DNA of 64,000 nt, from contig NZ_JBNAFY010000003.1 in assembly GCF_049800915.1 (NCBI RefSeq), forward strand, positions 186,001-250,000, given 5' to 3'. The number at the start of each line of letters is the position of its first letter. Position 1 is the first letter of the stretch. The position numbers and the translations under genes are program-made. This document shows, one piece after another, positions 18,827-27,867 of this stretch. The notes under the pieces were generated by a model. The model was given only the letters and a program-made list of their open reading frames with translations, was not told the origin of the DNA and did not search any database. Source of the DNA: Amaricoccus macauensis_A. GTDB taxonomy: Bacteria; Pseudomonadota; Alphaproteobacteria; Rhodobacterales; Rhodobacteraceae.

Positions 18827-19475
18827 AGCCCGAGAAGGTCGCGAATTCATCGAGCGGCATCCGGCTCGTCCTGACGCTATTGGCGGGATGGTCCGGATCG
18901 GCATGGCCGAGCGCGATGCCGCAGACCACAATCTCTTCCTCCGGCAAATCCAAGTGATCGACCACCACGTCGGCATAATTCGCCAACGCGCCGATGCCGC
19001 AGGTCGACAGCCCCTCCTCTGCGGCCGCCGCCAGAAGCGCATGGATCGCCATGCCGAGATCCATGAAACAGCCCTTGCCCATCCCCTTCTCAATGGTGAT
19101 GACGATGGCGACGGGCGCGTCGAAGAACTGGTAGTTGCGCTCGAATTGGCGCTTGCGGCTTGCGAGATCGCGCTTGTCGATCCCGAGCGCCGCATAGAGC
19201 GCATAGCCTGCCTCTCTCTGGCGGGCTTTCAGATGTGGCGGCATGGGCTTTGGAAAGTAGGAATACTCCGAAACCATGGGGCGGCCCGCATCGATGGCCC
19301 CCTGCAGCGCCGCCTTCAATCCGTCGAGCGGCGCCCCGGTGAGGACATGGAATTTGCCCGGTTGCAGGTTGGCGCCACTGGGCGCGGCACGCGCGGCGAT
19401 CAGGATCCGCGCCACGGTTTCGCGCGGCACGGGCCGATCGAGATAGGCCCGGATCGAGCGACGCGCTGCAGCCAT
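18813..19475 (-). CDS. Nitroreductase-family flavoprotein
   Basis: The protein has the FMN-binding nitroreductase fold: the N-terminal basic motif ARRSIRAYLDRPV, the second FMN segment (AARAAPSGANLQP), and the C-terminal GIALGHADPDHPAN segment. It probably uses NAD(P)H to reduce a nitro, quinone or enone compound. It starts only 3 bp downstream of the bioY stop, so it is the last gene of that operon, which is unusual company for a nitroreductase. Confidence 0.87.
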   Translation of the reverse strand: MAAARRSIRAYLDRPVPRETVARILIAARAAPSGANLQPGKFHVLTGAPLDGLKAALQGAIDAGRPMVSEYSYFPKPMPPHLKARQREAGYALYAALGIDKRDLASRKRQFERNYQFFDAPVAIVITIEKGMGKGCFMDLGMAIHALLAAAAEEGLSTCGIGALANYADVVVDHLDLPEEEIVVCGIALGHADPDHPANSVRTSRMPLDEFATFSGFSDP

Positions 19476-19478
19476 GGA

Positions 19479-20024
19479 TCAGGCCCGCGAGAAGACAGCA
19501 TCGGGGCGGGCGCGCAGGAGCGTGGCTGTGATGAACCCGGCAACGATTGCCTTGACAAGATCACCGGGAACAAAGGGCAGCGCGAGAAGAGAGGCTTCGC
19601 CGATGCTTTTCTGCAGGGTGACGGCCATGCCCACGATACCGCAGAGATGCATAACGCCGATCCCGCCGACAATGGCAGCGAGGCTCATTCCAAGAGTAAG
19701 GCCACGGGCGGGCAGCCGTTCGACGATAAGGCCGGTTGCAAGCGCCGCAAGCGGGAAGCCCACGAGGTAGCCCGCGGTGGGGCTCACGAAGACGCCGAGG
19801 CCACCGCGTCCGCCTGCCAGAAGCGGCAGGCCGAGGGCGACGAGGAACAGGAAGAGGCAAACCGCGAGAAAGCCGCGCCGCGCACCGAGTACCGTGCCGC
19901 AGAGCATCACACCCAGGCTTTGCGCAGTGATCGGCACACCGAAGGCGAGGTCGATCTTCGGAATGAGCCCAAGTGCGGCGATGAGTGCCGCGAAAAGTGC
20001 GATGAAGGAAAGATTGCGTTCCAT
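19479..20024 (-). CDS. bioY: Biotin transporter S component BioY
   Basis: A 181-residue integral membrane protein of about six helices with BioY features: the N-terminal segment FGVPITAQSLGVMLCG and the FVSPTAGYLVGF motif in the middle. It binds biotin with high affinity and works with BioM/BioN as an ECF-type importer. The gene lies 122 bp downstream of bioN and 3 bp upstream of the nitroreductase gene. I saw no TTATxTATAA-like BioR operator in front of it. Confidence 0.93.
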   Translation of the reverse strand: MERNLSFIALFAALIAALGLIPKIDLAFGVPITAQSLGVMLCGTVLGARRGFLAVCLFLFLVALGLPLLAGGRGGLGVFVSPTAGYLVGFPLAALATGLIVERLPARGLTLGMSLAAIVGGIGVMHLCGIVGMAVTLQKSIGEASLLALPFVPGDLVKAIVAGFITATLLRARPDAVFSRA

Positions 20025-20146
20025 GGCCCGGCCCCCGCGTTGCGTCTGATCCGCTTTTCATACGATTCCGCGCGCGGGCGCAACATGGGAGAAGTGCCTC
20101 GCGCCGGACATGCTTCGGCCAGCAACATACCGCGCGGCCCGGATTC

Positions 20147-20746
20147 TCAGCCAGACCCGCCCCGTGCCCGAAGCGCCTCGGAAACATGTTCGGCATCGTC
20201 GATGGCCAGAAGCGCGAAGGGTCCCACGATCCTCCAGCCGGGGCGCCGGGCGGATCGGGCGCGCCAGGCTTCCACGAGGCGCCCGCCCTTTTCGGCGAGG
20301 ACCGGCGTGAACCGGATGACGAGGGCGACCGCCAGTCCCAGCCGGTGGGTCTCAAGTCCGAACCGCCGAAGCGGCCCGAGAAGCCGTTCCGTCACGGCGA
20401 GCATGTCGTCGAGCCGGGTGGTCATGGTCACGAGGTTCGCAAGGCCCACACAGGTCACCAGCCGGGCAGATATCTCGACACCCTGAGCGATTGCTCCGCT
20501 GACGATGTGCCATAGCATGACCACTGCAACGAAGATCCAGAGCGGACGCAGCATTCGCAAACCTTGGCGCAGGAATCGCGGGCCGGGAACGAGATAGAGA
20601 GCGAGCAGGCTGGCGCAGGCCGAGAGACTTGCAACGAGACTTCCGGCAAGTCCCAAGATCAGCGTGACCAAGCAAAGCACCAGCATCTTCGCGGACGCAG
20701 GCCAGCGCTGATAAATGGACGGAACGTCAGAGGTCAGTGAAATCAT
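20147..20746 (-). CDS. bioN: Biotin ECF transporter transmembrane T component BioN
   Basis: The protein has about five membrane segments and the two short ECF coupling motifs near its C-terminal half (the Ala-Arg-type motifs around EAWRARSARR and SEALRARGG), which grip the ATPase. The ATG at 20746, with GGGAGGG upstream, is taken because longer forms would read through bioM. It overlaps the end of bioM by 20 bp, so the two are coupled. Confidence 0.9.
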   Translation of the reverse strand: MISLTSDVPSIYQRWPASAKMLVLCLVTLILGLAGSLVASLSACASLLALYLVPGPRFLRQGLRMLRPLWIFVAVVMLWHIVSGAIAQGVEISARLVTCVGLANLVTMTTRLDDMLAVTERLLGPLRRFGLETHRLGLAVALVIRFTPVLAEKGGRLVEAWRARSARRPGWRIVGPFALLAIDDAEHVSEALRARGGSG

Positions 20747-21476
20747 CGAGCCCTCCCAGCTGCGCCATCTCCCGGCGGTATTCGGGCAGCACGTCGCCCG
20801 GCATCCCGTCCGCGACCACGCGGCCCGCTTCGAGCCAGATGATACGGTCATACCCATCGAGCGCGGCAAGGTCGTGGGTCACGTGGAGAACGGATTGTTC
20901 GAGGCCGGCGAGATAGCGTGTCAGACGTTGGGTCGTCGGCGCATCGAGCCCGGCAAAGGGTTCGTCAAGAATGATGAGGCGCGGCTCCATGGCGGCGACC
21001 GAAAGCAGGCAGACGAGGTGACGTTGGCCCTGCGACAGCGTCTGGATCGGGCGCTCTGCCCATTCGGACCGCCCGAACCGCGCGAGAATTCGGGTCGCAG
21101 CAGCGCGCGCTTCCCGCCTGGACCGTCCCTGCTGCGCAAGCCCGAAGGCAATTTCCTCCTCGACGGTCGGGAAGATGATCTGATGATCCGGGTTCTGGAA
21201 AAGGATGCCCACCGTTCGAATTGCGGCGCGGCGATCCTGCGCCACGTCGACGCCTTCGACCCGGACCGCCCCGGAATCCGGTTGGATGAGACCGGCAGCG
21301 AGCCGCGAGAGCAGGGACTTCCCCGATCCGTTGCGCCCGATCAGCCCGACACGCGGCTCTGCAAGCTGTAGCGAAAAATCGGAGAAGATCTGTCGCTCGC
21401 CCTTCCTGAGCGAAACATTGTCGATGGAGAGCTGCGCCGCGCGGGTGGCGACGGGCTCCGAGGGCTGGTCCCGCAT
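20727..21476 (-). CDS. bioM: Biotin ECF transporter ATPase BioM
   Basis: This ABC ATPase has Walker A (GRNGSGKS), the Q-loop (LFQNPDHQI, the QNPD form typical of ECF ATPases), the signature LSQGQRHL, Walker B (LIILDEPFAGLD) and the switch His (VTHD). It powers biotin import with BioN and BioY. The ATG at 21476 lies one base after the stop of the upstream phospholipase D gene, so the operon probably begins upstream of that gene. Confidence 0.92.
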   Translation of the reverse strand: MRDQPSEPVATRAAQLSIDNVSLRKGERQIFSDFSLQLAEPRVGLIGRNGSGKSLLSRLAAGLIQPDSGAVRVEGVDVAQDRRAAIRTVGILFQNPDHQIIFPTVEEEIAFGLAQQGRSRREARAAATRILARFGRSEWAERPIQTLSQGQRHLVCLLSVAAMEPRLIILDEPFAGLDAPTTQRLTRYLAGLEQSVLHVTHDLAALDGYDRIIWLEAGRVVADGMPGDVLPEYRREMAQLGGLDDFTDL

Positions 21477-21477
21477 C

Positions 21478-23013
21478 TCAGAGTTGCCCCTCCACGGGCA
21501 GGAGTCGGGTGATCCCGGCAATTGCCTTCCGGCTTGCGCTGGCGCCGGGTTCGTCGCGGTAGGTTTCGGTCACGCCGTCATTGGCGTAAGTCCAGAGAAT
21601 ATCGCCTTCCGGATCAAGCGAGAGCTGGTAGGTATATTTCGGAAGATCCTCGTCGATCCCGCGCAAAAAGCCATTAGCGATGCTCCGGCTCGCTATGAAA
21701 AGGCCGAATTCGGTATTGAGCTTGACCGAGCGCGGGTCGAAATTGAACGACGTAACCACCGAGGGTGTATCGTCGATCACTGCCAGCTTGGTGTGCATCG
21801 TCAGACGCGCCTTGCTCTCGGGCGGGAGATCTCCCAGCGCCTGGGGTGCATCGGCACGGATTTCATAGAGTTCCACCCCTGCCGCCAGCAACCGCTTGCG
21901 ATGGCGCATGTAGCCAGCATGAACATAAGGGTGGTTGGTCGCAGCCAGTGAATTGGTCACGATCCGTACCCGAACGCCATTGGCGGGCAGTCCGGACAGC
22001 AGGTCGGCACCCCAATCCTCCGGCACGAAATACGGCGTAAGTATAGTCACCTGGGTTTCGGCCCCGGCGATCTGGCCCATTAACGTTTCGGCCAGGGGCC
22101 GCGTCCCGTCCGCTACGGTCTCGCGCAATTTGACAGGCGTATCGGTCACGACCTGTGCGTAACCGGTTTGCAGCGGAACGCGCCCCGCTCTCACATCCGC
22201 CAGATAGGCCGAACCGACGGCACGTTCGTAGATCCCGGCGGCGGCCGTATCCGCCTGCGCCTGCAGACCGGCCTCGACGGCAACGACATCGATGGCAGGC
22301 TCCTCTCGGCGCAGCGCCTCGATCGGAACAGACCATTCGTCGGACCAGAACGTCTCGAAAGCGTCAGAAATCTCTTCGACCACCGGACCGACGACAAAGA
22401 GATCGAAATCCGCGAACTCGCTCTCCGTGTCGATCTGATAGTATTCGTCGGCAATGTTGCGCCCCCCGACGATGGCCAATCCATCGTCCACCACGAAGGC
22501 CTTGTTGTGCATCCTCCGGTTCACGCGCCCGAAATCGAGTGCGTAATTCACTACGGTCGGGCTGCGGCGGGACAGCGGATTGAAGAGCCGGACGTCGATC
22601 CCCGGATGGCTGGCGAGCAACGCAAGCTGCCGGTCATTCGCCTTGGTGAAGACGTCATCGAAAAGGAGCCGCACGGTGACGCCGCGGTCGGCGGCCTCCA
22701 TCAGCGCGAGCGAGACGAGACTGCCGGCCTTGTCGGGCTTGATGAGAAAGGATTGCAGATCGATCCTGCCTTCCGCCCGTTCGATCATCGAGAGCCGCGC
22801 GCCCAGCGCGTCATTGCCATCCGTCAACGGTATGAACCCGGACTGGCCCTGCGGCAGGTCGATGGCCGCCTCGATCCGCGCAAGTGACCGCGAGGCAGCC
22901 ATCGAGGATACTGGTTTCGCCTCGGGGCGCGGGGCATCGAAGGGCACGTAGGTGCAGGCGCACAGCGCAAGCGGCGGGAGGCAGATCCGAAGGAGACGCA
23001 GACAATCACTCAT
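21478..23013 (-). CDS. Phospholipase D-family lipoprotein
   Basis: The protein has two HKD catalytic motifs: HNKAFVVDDGLAIVGGRN around residue 180 and MHTKLAVIDDTPSVVTSFN around residue 405. This identifies a PLD-superfamily enzyme, most like cardiolipin synthase C-type proteins. A lipoprotein signal (PLALCAC) places it at the periplasmic face of a membrane. It sits immediately in front of bioM, an association with biotin uptake that has no obvious rationale. Confidence 0.88.
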   Translation of the reverse strand: MSDCLRLLRICLPPLALCACTYVPFDAPRPEAKPVSSMAASRSLARIEAAIDLPQGQSGFIPLTDGNDALGARLSMIERAEGRIDLQSFLIKPDKAGSLVSLALMEAADRGVTVRLLFDDVFTKANDRQLALLASHPGIDVRLFNPLSRRSPTVVNYALDFGRVNRRMHNKAFVVDDGLAIVGGRNIADEYYQIDTESEFADFDLFVVGPVVEEISDAFETFWSDEWSVPIEALRREEPAIDVVAVEAGLQAQADTAAAGIYERAVGSAYLADVRAGRVPLQTGYAQVVTDTPVKLRETVADGTRPLAETLMGQIAGAETQVTILTPYFVPEDWGADLLSGLPANGVRVRIVTNSLAATNHPYVHAGYMRHRKRLLAAGVELYEIRADAPQALGDLPPESKARLTMHTKLAVIDDTPSVVTSFNFDPRSVKLNTEFGLFIASRSIANGFLRGIDEDLPKYTYQLSLDPEGDILWTYANDGVTETYRDEPGASASRKAIAGITRLLPVEGQL

Positions 23014-23084
23014 GGACGGGAGTGATACTGCCTTTTTACCTGACAGGCGAGTTGGAGTTTTGACCTGATCTCGGGGCCGGCCGA

Positions 23085-24617
23085 TCAGACGCGTTCGCCC
23101 TGCTCGAGCTTTTGCATAAGTTGCGCCGCGCGGCCGCGGGTTGCCTCCCTGCTTTCGTCCTTCATCCGATCCCAGGTGCGATACATCTGGGCCATGCGTG
23201 GATTGCCCTCGAGTTTCTCACGGTTGCGGTCGAGAAAGTCCCAGTAGAGCGAATTAAACGGGCAGGCATTCTCCTCGGAGCGCTTCTTCACGTCATAGGC
23301 GCAGGTGCCGCAGTAATCCGACATGCGGTCGATATACTTGCCCGAGGAGGCATAGGGCTTCGAGCCGAGCAGGCCGCCATCGGCGAACTGGGTCATGCCG
23401 AGCGTGTTGGGCGCCTCGACCCATTCATAGGCATCAGCGTAGACCTCGAGATACCATTGATGGACCTGGACCGGCTCTGCGCCCATGATCAGCGCAAAAT
23501 TGCCCGTGACCATCAGGCGCTGAATGTGATGGGCGTAGGCCTCCTCCATGGTCTGCGTCACGGCCTCTCGCAGGCAAGTCATGTCGGTTTCGGCATCCCA
23601 ATAGAAGCCCGGCAGGTCGCGTGTGGCACCAAGGTGGTTGCGGGAGGTGTAGTCCGGACCTTCCATGTCGTAGATGCCACGCACGAATTCCCGCCAGCCG
23701 AGGATCTGTCGGATGTAACCCTCAACTGCATTGAGGGGAGCGTTTCCGTCGCGATATGCGTCTTCGGCCCGCTTGCAGAGATCGAGCGGATCTAGCAGTC
23801 CCGCGTTGAGATAGACCGAGAGCACCGAGTGATAAAGGAATCGCTCGCCCGTTAGCATCGCGTCCTGGTAGTCGCCGAAGGATGGCAGTGCTTCGCGCAT
23901 GAATTTCGAGGCGGCGCGCTTGGCGGCGATGGCGTCAGTTGCGAACCAGAACGGGCGCAGATGACCAAGGTTGTCGGGAAATTCGCGTTCGACAAGGTCG
24001 AGCACCTCTTCGGTGATCGCGTCGGGTTCGTGCCGCATCGGGCTCGGCATGAAAAGATCCTGCTTGGCGGGCTTACGGTTCTCGGAATCGTAGTTCCACT
24101 TGCCGCCCTCGGGATCCTCCCCATCCATCAGGATACCCGTCTTGCGGCGCATCTCGCGATAGAAATACTCCATGCGGAGCGATTTGCGTCCCTCGGCCCA
24201 CGCGTGGAACTCCTTGGTGCTGGCGATGAACCGGTCATCGGGCAGGATGTCAAATGCGAGGGGGCAAGCCTCCAAAGCCTGCCGCAGCCGCCATTCGCCG
24301 CATTCCGTTGCAAGGACACCATTCGCCTCGAACTCCGAATGGCGCCGCATCAGCTCGCCGCAGATCGATCTCGAAGTCTCCGGATCGTCATAGCGGGAAT
24401 AGGCGACGCGCCAGCCGTCCGCTTCCAGATCCTGCGCAAAATGGCGCATGGCCGAGAATATGAAAGCAATCTTCTTCTTGTGGTGGCCCACGTAGCTTGC
24501 CTCGTCGCGCACCTCGGCCATGACGATGACGTCCCTGTCCTTGTCCGCAGCCCTCAATGCCGAGAGACCGGGCGAGAGCTGGTCGCCCAGCACGAGGACG
24601 AGCCTTGGCGCTACCAC
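23085..24617 (-). CDS. FeS-type bacterial (6-4) photolyase/cryptochrome (PhrB-like)
   Basis: This 510-residue protein belongs to the FeS-BCP class of photolyase-related proteins. After the Rossmann-like antenna domain (opening LVLVLGDQLSP) it carries four Cys at positions 348, 436, 439 and 452, matching with a constant offset of two the [4Fe-4S] ligands 350, 438, 441 and 454 reported for Agrobacterium PhrB. Such enzymes repair (6-4) pyrimidine photoproducts using FAD and a ribolumazine antenna. The GTG at 24617 overlaps the SDR stop (GTGGTAG), with AAGG upstream, so the two genes are coupled. Confidence 0.92.
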   Translation of the reverse strand: MVAPRLVLVLGDQLSPGLSALRAADKDRDVIVMAEVRDEASYVGHHKKKIAFIFSAMRHFAQDLEADGWRVAYSRYDDPETSRSICGELMRRHSEFEANGVLATECGEWRLRQALEACPLAFDILPDDRFIASTKEFHAWAEGRKSLRMEYFYREMRRKTGILMDGEDPEGGKWNYDSENRKPAKQDLFMPSPMRHEPDAITEEVLDLVEREFPDNLGHLRPFWFATDAIAAKRAASKFMREALPSFGDYQDAMLTGERFLYHSVLSVYLNAGLLDPLDLCKRAEDAYRDGNAPLNAVEGYIRQILGWREFVRGIYDMEGPDYTSRNHLGATRDLPGFYWDAETDMTCLREAVTQTMEEAYAHHIQRLMVTGNFALIMGAEPVQVHQWYLEVYADAYEWVEAPNTLGMTQFADGGLLGSKPYASSGKYIDRMSDYCGTCAYDVKKRSEENACPFNSLYWDFLDRNREKLEGNPRMAQMYRTWDRMKDESREATRGRAAQLMQKLEQGERV

Positions 24618-25273
24618 GAGACAACCTTTCCGTCCCAGGCAAAGAAGCCCCCGGTGTTTTCGGGTGTGAGGCCATCCATCACCGAGACAAGGTTGCCCGC
24701 GGCCTCCTCGGGCGTCACGGCCGGGTGGCGCCCCAGATAGGCCTGGGTCAGTTCGGATTTCACCGTTCCGGGGTGGAGCGCGACCACGATCGCCTCGGGC
24801 CATTTGCGGGCAATCTCGATGGAGGCAGTGCGAACGACCTGATTGAGTGCCGCCTTCGAGGCGCGGTAGCTGATCCAGCCACCCAGGCGATTGTCTCCGA
24901 TCGACCCAACCCGCGCGGACAGGGTTGCGAAGACCGCCCGCCGATCGCGCGGCAAGAATGGATGAAGATGCTTGAGCAGGAGCGCCGGACCGATGGCATT
25001 CAGCGCGAATTGCGCCGCCATTGCCTGCGATTCGATCTGCGCAAGCGCCTTTTCGGGACCGTTTCCGTCGATCTCGAGCGCACCGGTCGCATCGAAGATT
25101 AGGTCGAACTCACCGCTCAACCTGCCGGCTGCCGCTGCAATGGAAGCCTCATCGGTAACATCCAGCCCGTCACCGGAACGCGAAAGCGACGTCACCTCCC
25201 AGCCGCCGGAGCGGAGGCATTCCGTGAGAGCCGAGCCGATGGCCCCCGTCGATCCGATAATGAGTGCGCGCAT
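24611..25273 (-). CDS. Short-chain dehydrogenase/reductase
   Basis: This SDR has an N-terminal nucleotide motif (IIGSTGAIGSAL) and the active-site Tyr-x3-Lys in SYRASKAALN, with Ser upstream (TLSARVGS). The C-terminal wording (LTPENTGGFFAWDG) is typical of the C-factor (CsgA)/YbbO-like group. ATG 25273 is preferred over GTG 25282, which would lie too close to GGAGGA. It overlaps the photolyase start by seven bases; co-occurrence with FeS photolyases suggests a light-response operon. Confidence 0.87.
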   Translation of the reverse strand: MRALIIGSTGAIGSALTECLRSGGWEVTSLSRSGDGLDVTDEASIAAAAGRLSGEFDLIFDATGALEIDGNGPEKALAQIESQAMAAQFALNAIGPALLLKHLHPFLPRDRRAVFATLSARVGSIGDNRLGGWISYRASKAALNQVVRTASIEIARKWPEAIVVALHPGTVKSELTQAYLGRHPAVTPEEAAGNLVSVMDGLTPENTGGFFAWDGKVVSW

Positions 25274-25572
25274 CTTGATCACTGTCCTCCGGGCTTCCCA
25301 CCCTCAGATGGTGGTCCGAATTGCCACTTCGTCCAGTGTCTGCGCCGATCCGCGGATTGAGCGAGATTCATCCTGAATCGCAAAACAGACTCGCTTTTGT
25401 CCTCTGCCTTGCGGCATGTGGGGCCAAAGGCCAGGCGGTATTCTAGGAAGTCCCGCGTGGGCAAGCCGACCCGACACACTGTTTTTTGAGCAACGCATGC
25501 GGCAACAGACACGGATGGGCGATTTTCGCAGTTGCGAAAGACCTGTATACTAAGGTCAGGAGTAGTTCCCTG
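25274..25572. promoter_or_regulatory. Divergent promoter region with an inverted repeat
   Basis: This region separates the leftward SDR/photolyase pair from the rightward EEP gene and must hold both promoters. It contains a perfect inverted repeat, GATTCA-TCC-TGAATC (25365-25379), followed by an AT-richer patch. The repeat could bind a regulator; none is adjacent. I see no gene in it. Confidence 0.4.
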
Positions 25573-26577
25573 GTGGTGTTGGATTTCAAATTGTTTCGGC
25601 TTCTTCTCAGCACATGTATCATGGTGGGTGCAGCCGGCCTGGTGACGGTCGGACTGATGGCGGATACGCTGAACATCTGGCTGTTGAGCTTCATATACAG
25701 CTTCCGGATACACATCGGTGTGGTCGGCATCCTGTGCGGGATCGCCGCAATCATTGTCTATCGGCGCAATTACGTGGCCTATCTGATCGTCGCGGTTGGA
25801 ATCGGCTCCACCGTGTTCGCCTGGTATGAAGCACGGGCCTTCTCGCCTTGGCCAAGCTTCGGGGCGAGTGCATCCACCACTCCGAACATGCGCGTCATGT
25901 CCTTCAACGTGCTCGGGGACAATCGGCAGGGGCCACGACTTGTCTCGATCATACGTGACATCGACCCTGATGTGGCGGTTATTCTGGAGGCCAACGCGCT
26001 GCTTCTGGAATTGCCTGAATTGTCACAGACATATCCCTACCGCGTGGGGTGCGGGGAGTTGGATCGGGGCTGCGATTCACTCATTCTGTCGAAATATCCC
26101 CTGGAGAACCGCAAGGCGCTTACGCTCAGCCGTTTGAGCCAGAAACGGCTCCTGATGGCGGATCTCGTCTACAAGGGCGTTCCGATCCGTATCACCAGCG
26201 CGCATCTGACAAAGCCTTATTACGATGACATCCAGCGCAGCGAGATCTGGGAGGTCATTCGCCACCTGAACCGATACGAGGGAAACCTCATTCTGACCGG
26301 CGACTTCAACGCTTCGCTCATGCAGCCTTCGATCCGCCGCATTCCCGAAATGCTCGACCTGCGCACTGGCCCCTTCGAACCGGCGAGCTGGCCGATCAAG
26401 GCAGGCCGCTGGGGGATCGCGATCGATCATATTCTTACCAGACCGGCGCTCGAAATCATCGCGACACATCGGATCGAGGAAAACGCGGGCTCCAACCACT
26501 ACGGGCTCTATGCGGACATTCATGTGCCCGGCGTGGAGGCGGAAGCCGATGATGGTGTGGCGGCGGCAACGCAGTAA
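25573..26577 (+). CDS. Membrane-anchored endonuclease/exonuclease/phosphatase-family protein
   Basis: Three hydrophobic segments (about residues 8-110) are followed by an EEP domain with its metal and catalytic signatures: MSFNVLGDN, the Glu in VILEAN, the His in SAHL, LTGDFNA, IDHIL and the terminal SNHYGL. The fold hydrolyses phosphodiesters. The sequence resembles vancomycin-resistance-associated VanJ-type membrane EEP proteins, which is a family analogy and not a claim of resistance. The GTG at 25573 is chosen because AGGAG lies ten bases upstream; the first ATG is in the membrane segment. Confidence 0.8.
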   Translation: MVLDFKLFRLLLSTCIMVGAAGLVTVGLMADTLNIWLLSFIYSFRIHIGVVGILCGIAAIIVYRRNYVAYLIVAVGIGSTVFAWYEARAFSPWPSFGASASTTPNMRVMSFNVLGDNRQGPRLVSIIRDIDPDVAVILEANALLLELPELSQTYPYRVGCGELDRGCDSLILSKYPLENRKALTLSRLSQKRLLMADLVYKGVPIRITSAHLTKPYYDDIQRSEIWEVIRHLNRYEGNLILTGDFNASLMQPSIRRIPEMLDLRTGPFEPASWPIKAGRWGIAIDHILTRPALEIIATHRIEENAGSNHYGLYADIHVPGVEAEADDGVAAATQ

Positions 26578-26663
26578 GCATCGCACGACGCTCATTTCTT
26601 GAAAGGTTCCACACCTTCGCGTAAATGATGCTGACCAATTGAACACGGTCAGGAGTGGTGGCA

Positions 26664-27488
26664 ATGGCGGGATTGATGTCGGGCAAGCGCGGCCTGATCA
26701 TGGGCGTGGCGAACGACAAGTCGATTGCCTGGGGCATTGCCAAGGCCTGTCACGAACAGGGCGCGGAACTCGCCTTCACCTATCAGGGCGAGGCACTTGG
26801 AAAGCGCGTTCAGCCGCTTGCTCAGTCGGTCGACTCCTCATTGGTGCTCCCGTGCGATGTGACAGATGACGCGTCGATGGATGCAGTCTTCGCCGAACTC
26901 TCCGAGAAATGGGGCAAGCTGGATTTCCTCGTCCATGCCATCGGCTTCTCGGACAAGTCGGAGCTGCGCGGCTCCTATACGGAAAACACAACGGCCGCGA
27001 ATTTCGGCCGCACGATGCAGATCTCGGTCTATTCCTTCACCGCGGCCGTGCAGCGAGCGCTGCCGATGATGAACGACGGCGGTTCCTGCCTTACGCTTAC
27101 CTATTACGGTGCGGAAAAGGTCATGCCGCATTACAACGTCATGGGCGTTGCCAAGGCCGCACTCGAGGTTTCGGTCAAATACATGGCGATGGATCTCGGG
27201 CCGCGGAACATCCGGGTGAACGCACTTTCCGCCGGGCCGATCAAGACCTTGGCTGCGTCCGGCATCGGCGATTTCCGCTACATCATGAAGTGGAACGAGC
27301 TGAACGCGCCCCTGCGGCGCAACGTGACGCAGGAGGACGTCGGCAAGTCCGCGCTCTATCTGCTCTCAGATCTTTCCTCGGGCGTGACGGGCGAAACGCA
27401 TCACGTGGATGCCGGCTATCACGTCGTTGGCATGAAGGCTGAAGACGCACCCGATATCGATGTGGTTTCGGGACGCAAGGGCGCGTGA
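26664..27488 (+). CDS. fabI: Enoyl-[acyl-carrier-protein] reductase (NADH)
   Basis: FabI catalyses the last reduction in each fatty-acid elongation cycle. The N-terminal motif GLIMGVANDKSIAWGIA is diagnostic, and the catalytic Tyr-x6-Lys is in the YNVMGVAK segment. Length (274 residues) is standard. The ATG at 26664 is preferred because AGGAG lies nine bases upstream; two GTGs just upstream are less likely. Confidence 0.95.
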   Translation: MAGLMSGKRGLIMGVANDKSIAWGIAKACHEQGAELAFTYQGEALGKRVQPLAQSVDSSLVLPCDVTDDASMDAVFAELSEKWGKLDFLVHAIGFSDKSELRGSYTENTTAANFGRTMQISVYSFTAAVQRALPMMNDGGSCLTLTYYGAEKVMPHYNVMGVAKAALEVSVKYMAMDLGPRNIRVNALSAGPIKTLAASGIGDFRYIMKWNELNAPLRRNVTQEDVGKSALYLLSDLSSGVTGETHHVDAGYHVVGMKAEDAPDIDVVSGRKGA

Positions 27489-27867
27489 GCCCGGCGGCAT
27501 GCCGAAATGCTGCCGAAACTCTCGGGAGAACGCGACCCCGAACCGGAGCCCAACACTCTCGTAAGGCTCGCGCGCGGATCTGATCCGGTCAAAAGCCGTG
27601 ATCGCAACCGGAAGTCTGGTGGAGCGGAGGCGGAGCATCGCGATCGCGATGATCGCGCTCACGTTCCGCTCCTACGGATTTGGGCGGATCACATTCATCG
27701 CGCTCGACGGAATCCCCGGCTGAAGTATCGGCAGCTTTGCAACGCGGGAACTGGCCATCGGGCCTCCCGCATTCATTCAGCGGTCCGCCTGAGCTTCCGG
27801 GCATGTGGACGACTGCGGCTCATGACTGTATGGTCCGCCGCAGCCATATCAGAAGAAAAACTGCGCC
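27489..27867. other. Intergenic region, no confident gene
   Basis: This 379-bp stretch lies between fabI and gpt. Several short frames cross it, the most coding-like being a 41-codon frame from a GTG at 27598 to 27723, but it lacks a ribosome-binding site and I do not call it. The promoter for gpt is presumably in the last 100 bp. Confidence 0.4.

Noticed and set aside
18888..20486. A 532-residue plus-strand frame over the nitroreductase, bioY and bioN
   Set aside because: It spans three real genes and has low-complexity charged sequence without homology.
19476..23084. A BioR-type operator (TTATxTATAA) or BirA box for the biotin genes
   Set aside because: I looked in the gaps before PLD, bioN and bioY and saw no such palindrome, so regulation remains open.
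27598..27723. A 41-codon frame from a GTG between fabI and gpt
   Set aside because: No ribosome-binding site and no recognisable product; the hydrophobic middle is not enough to call a gene.
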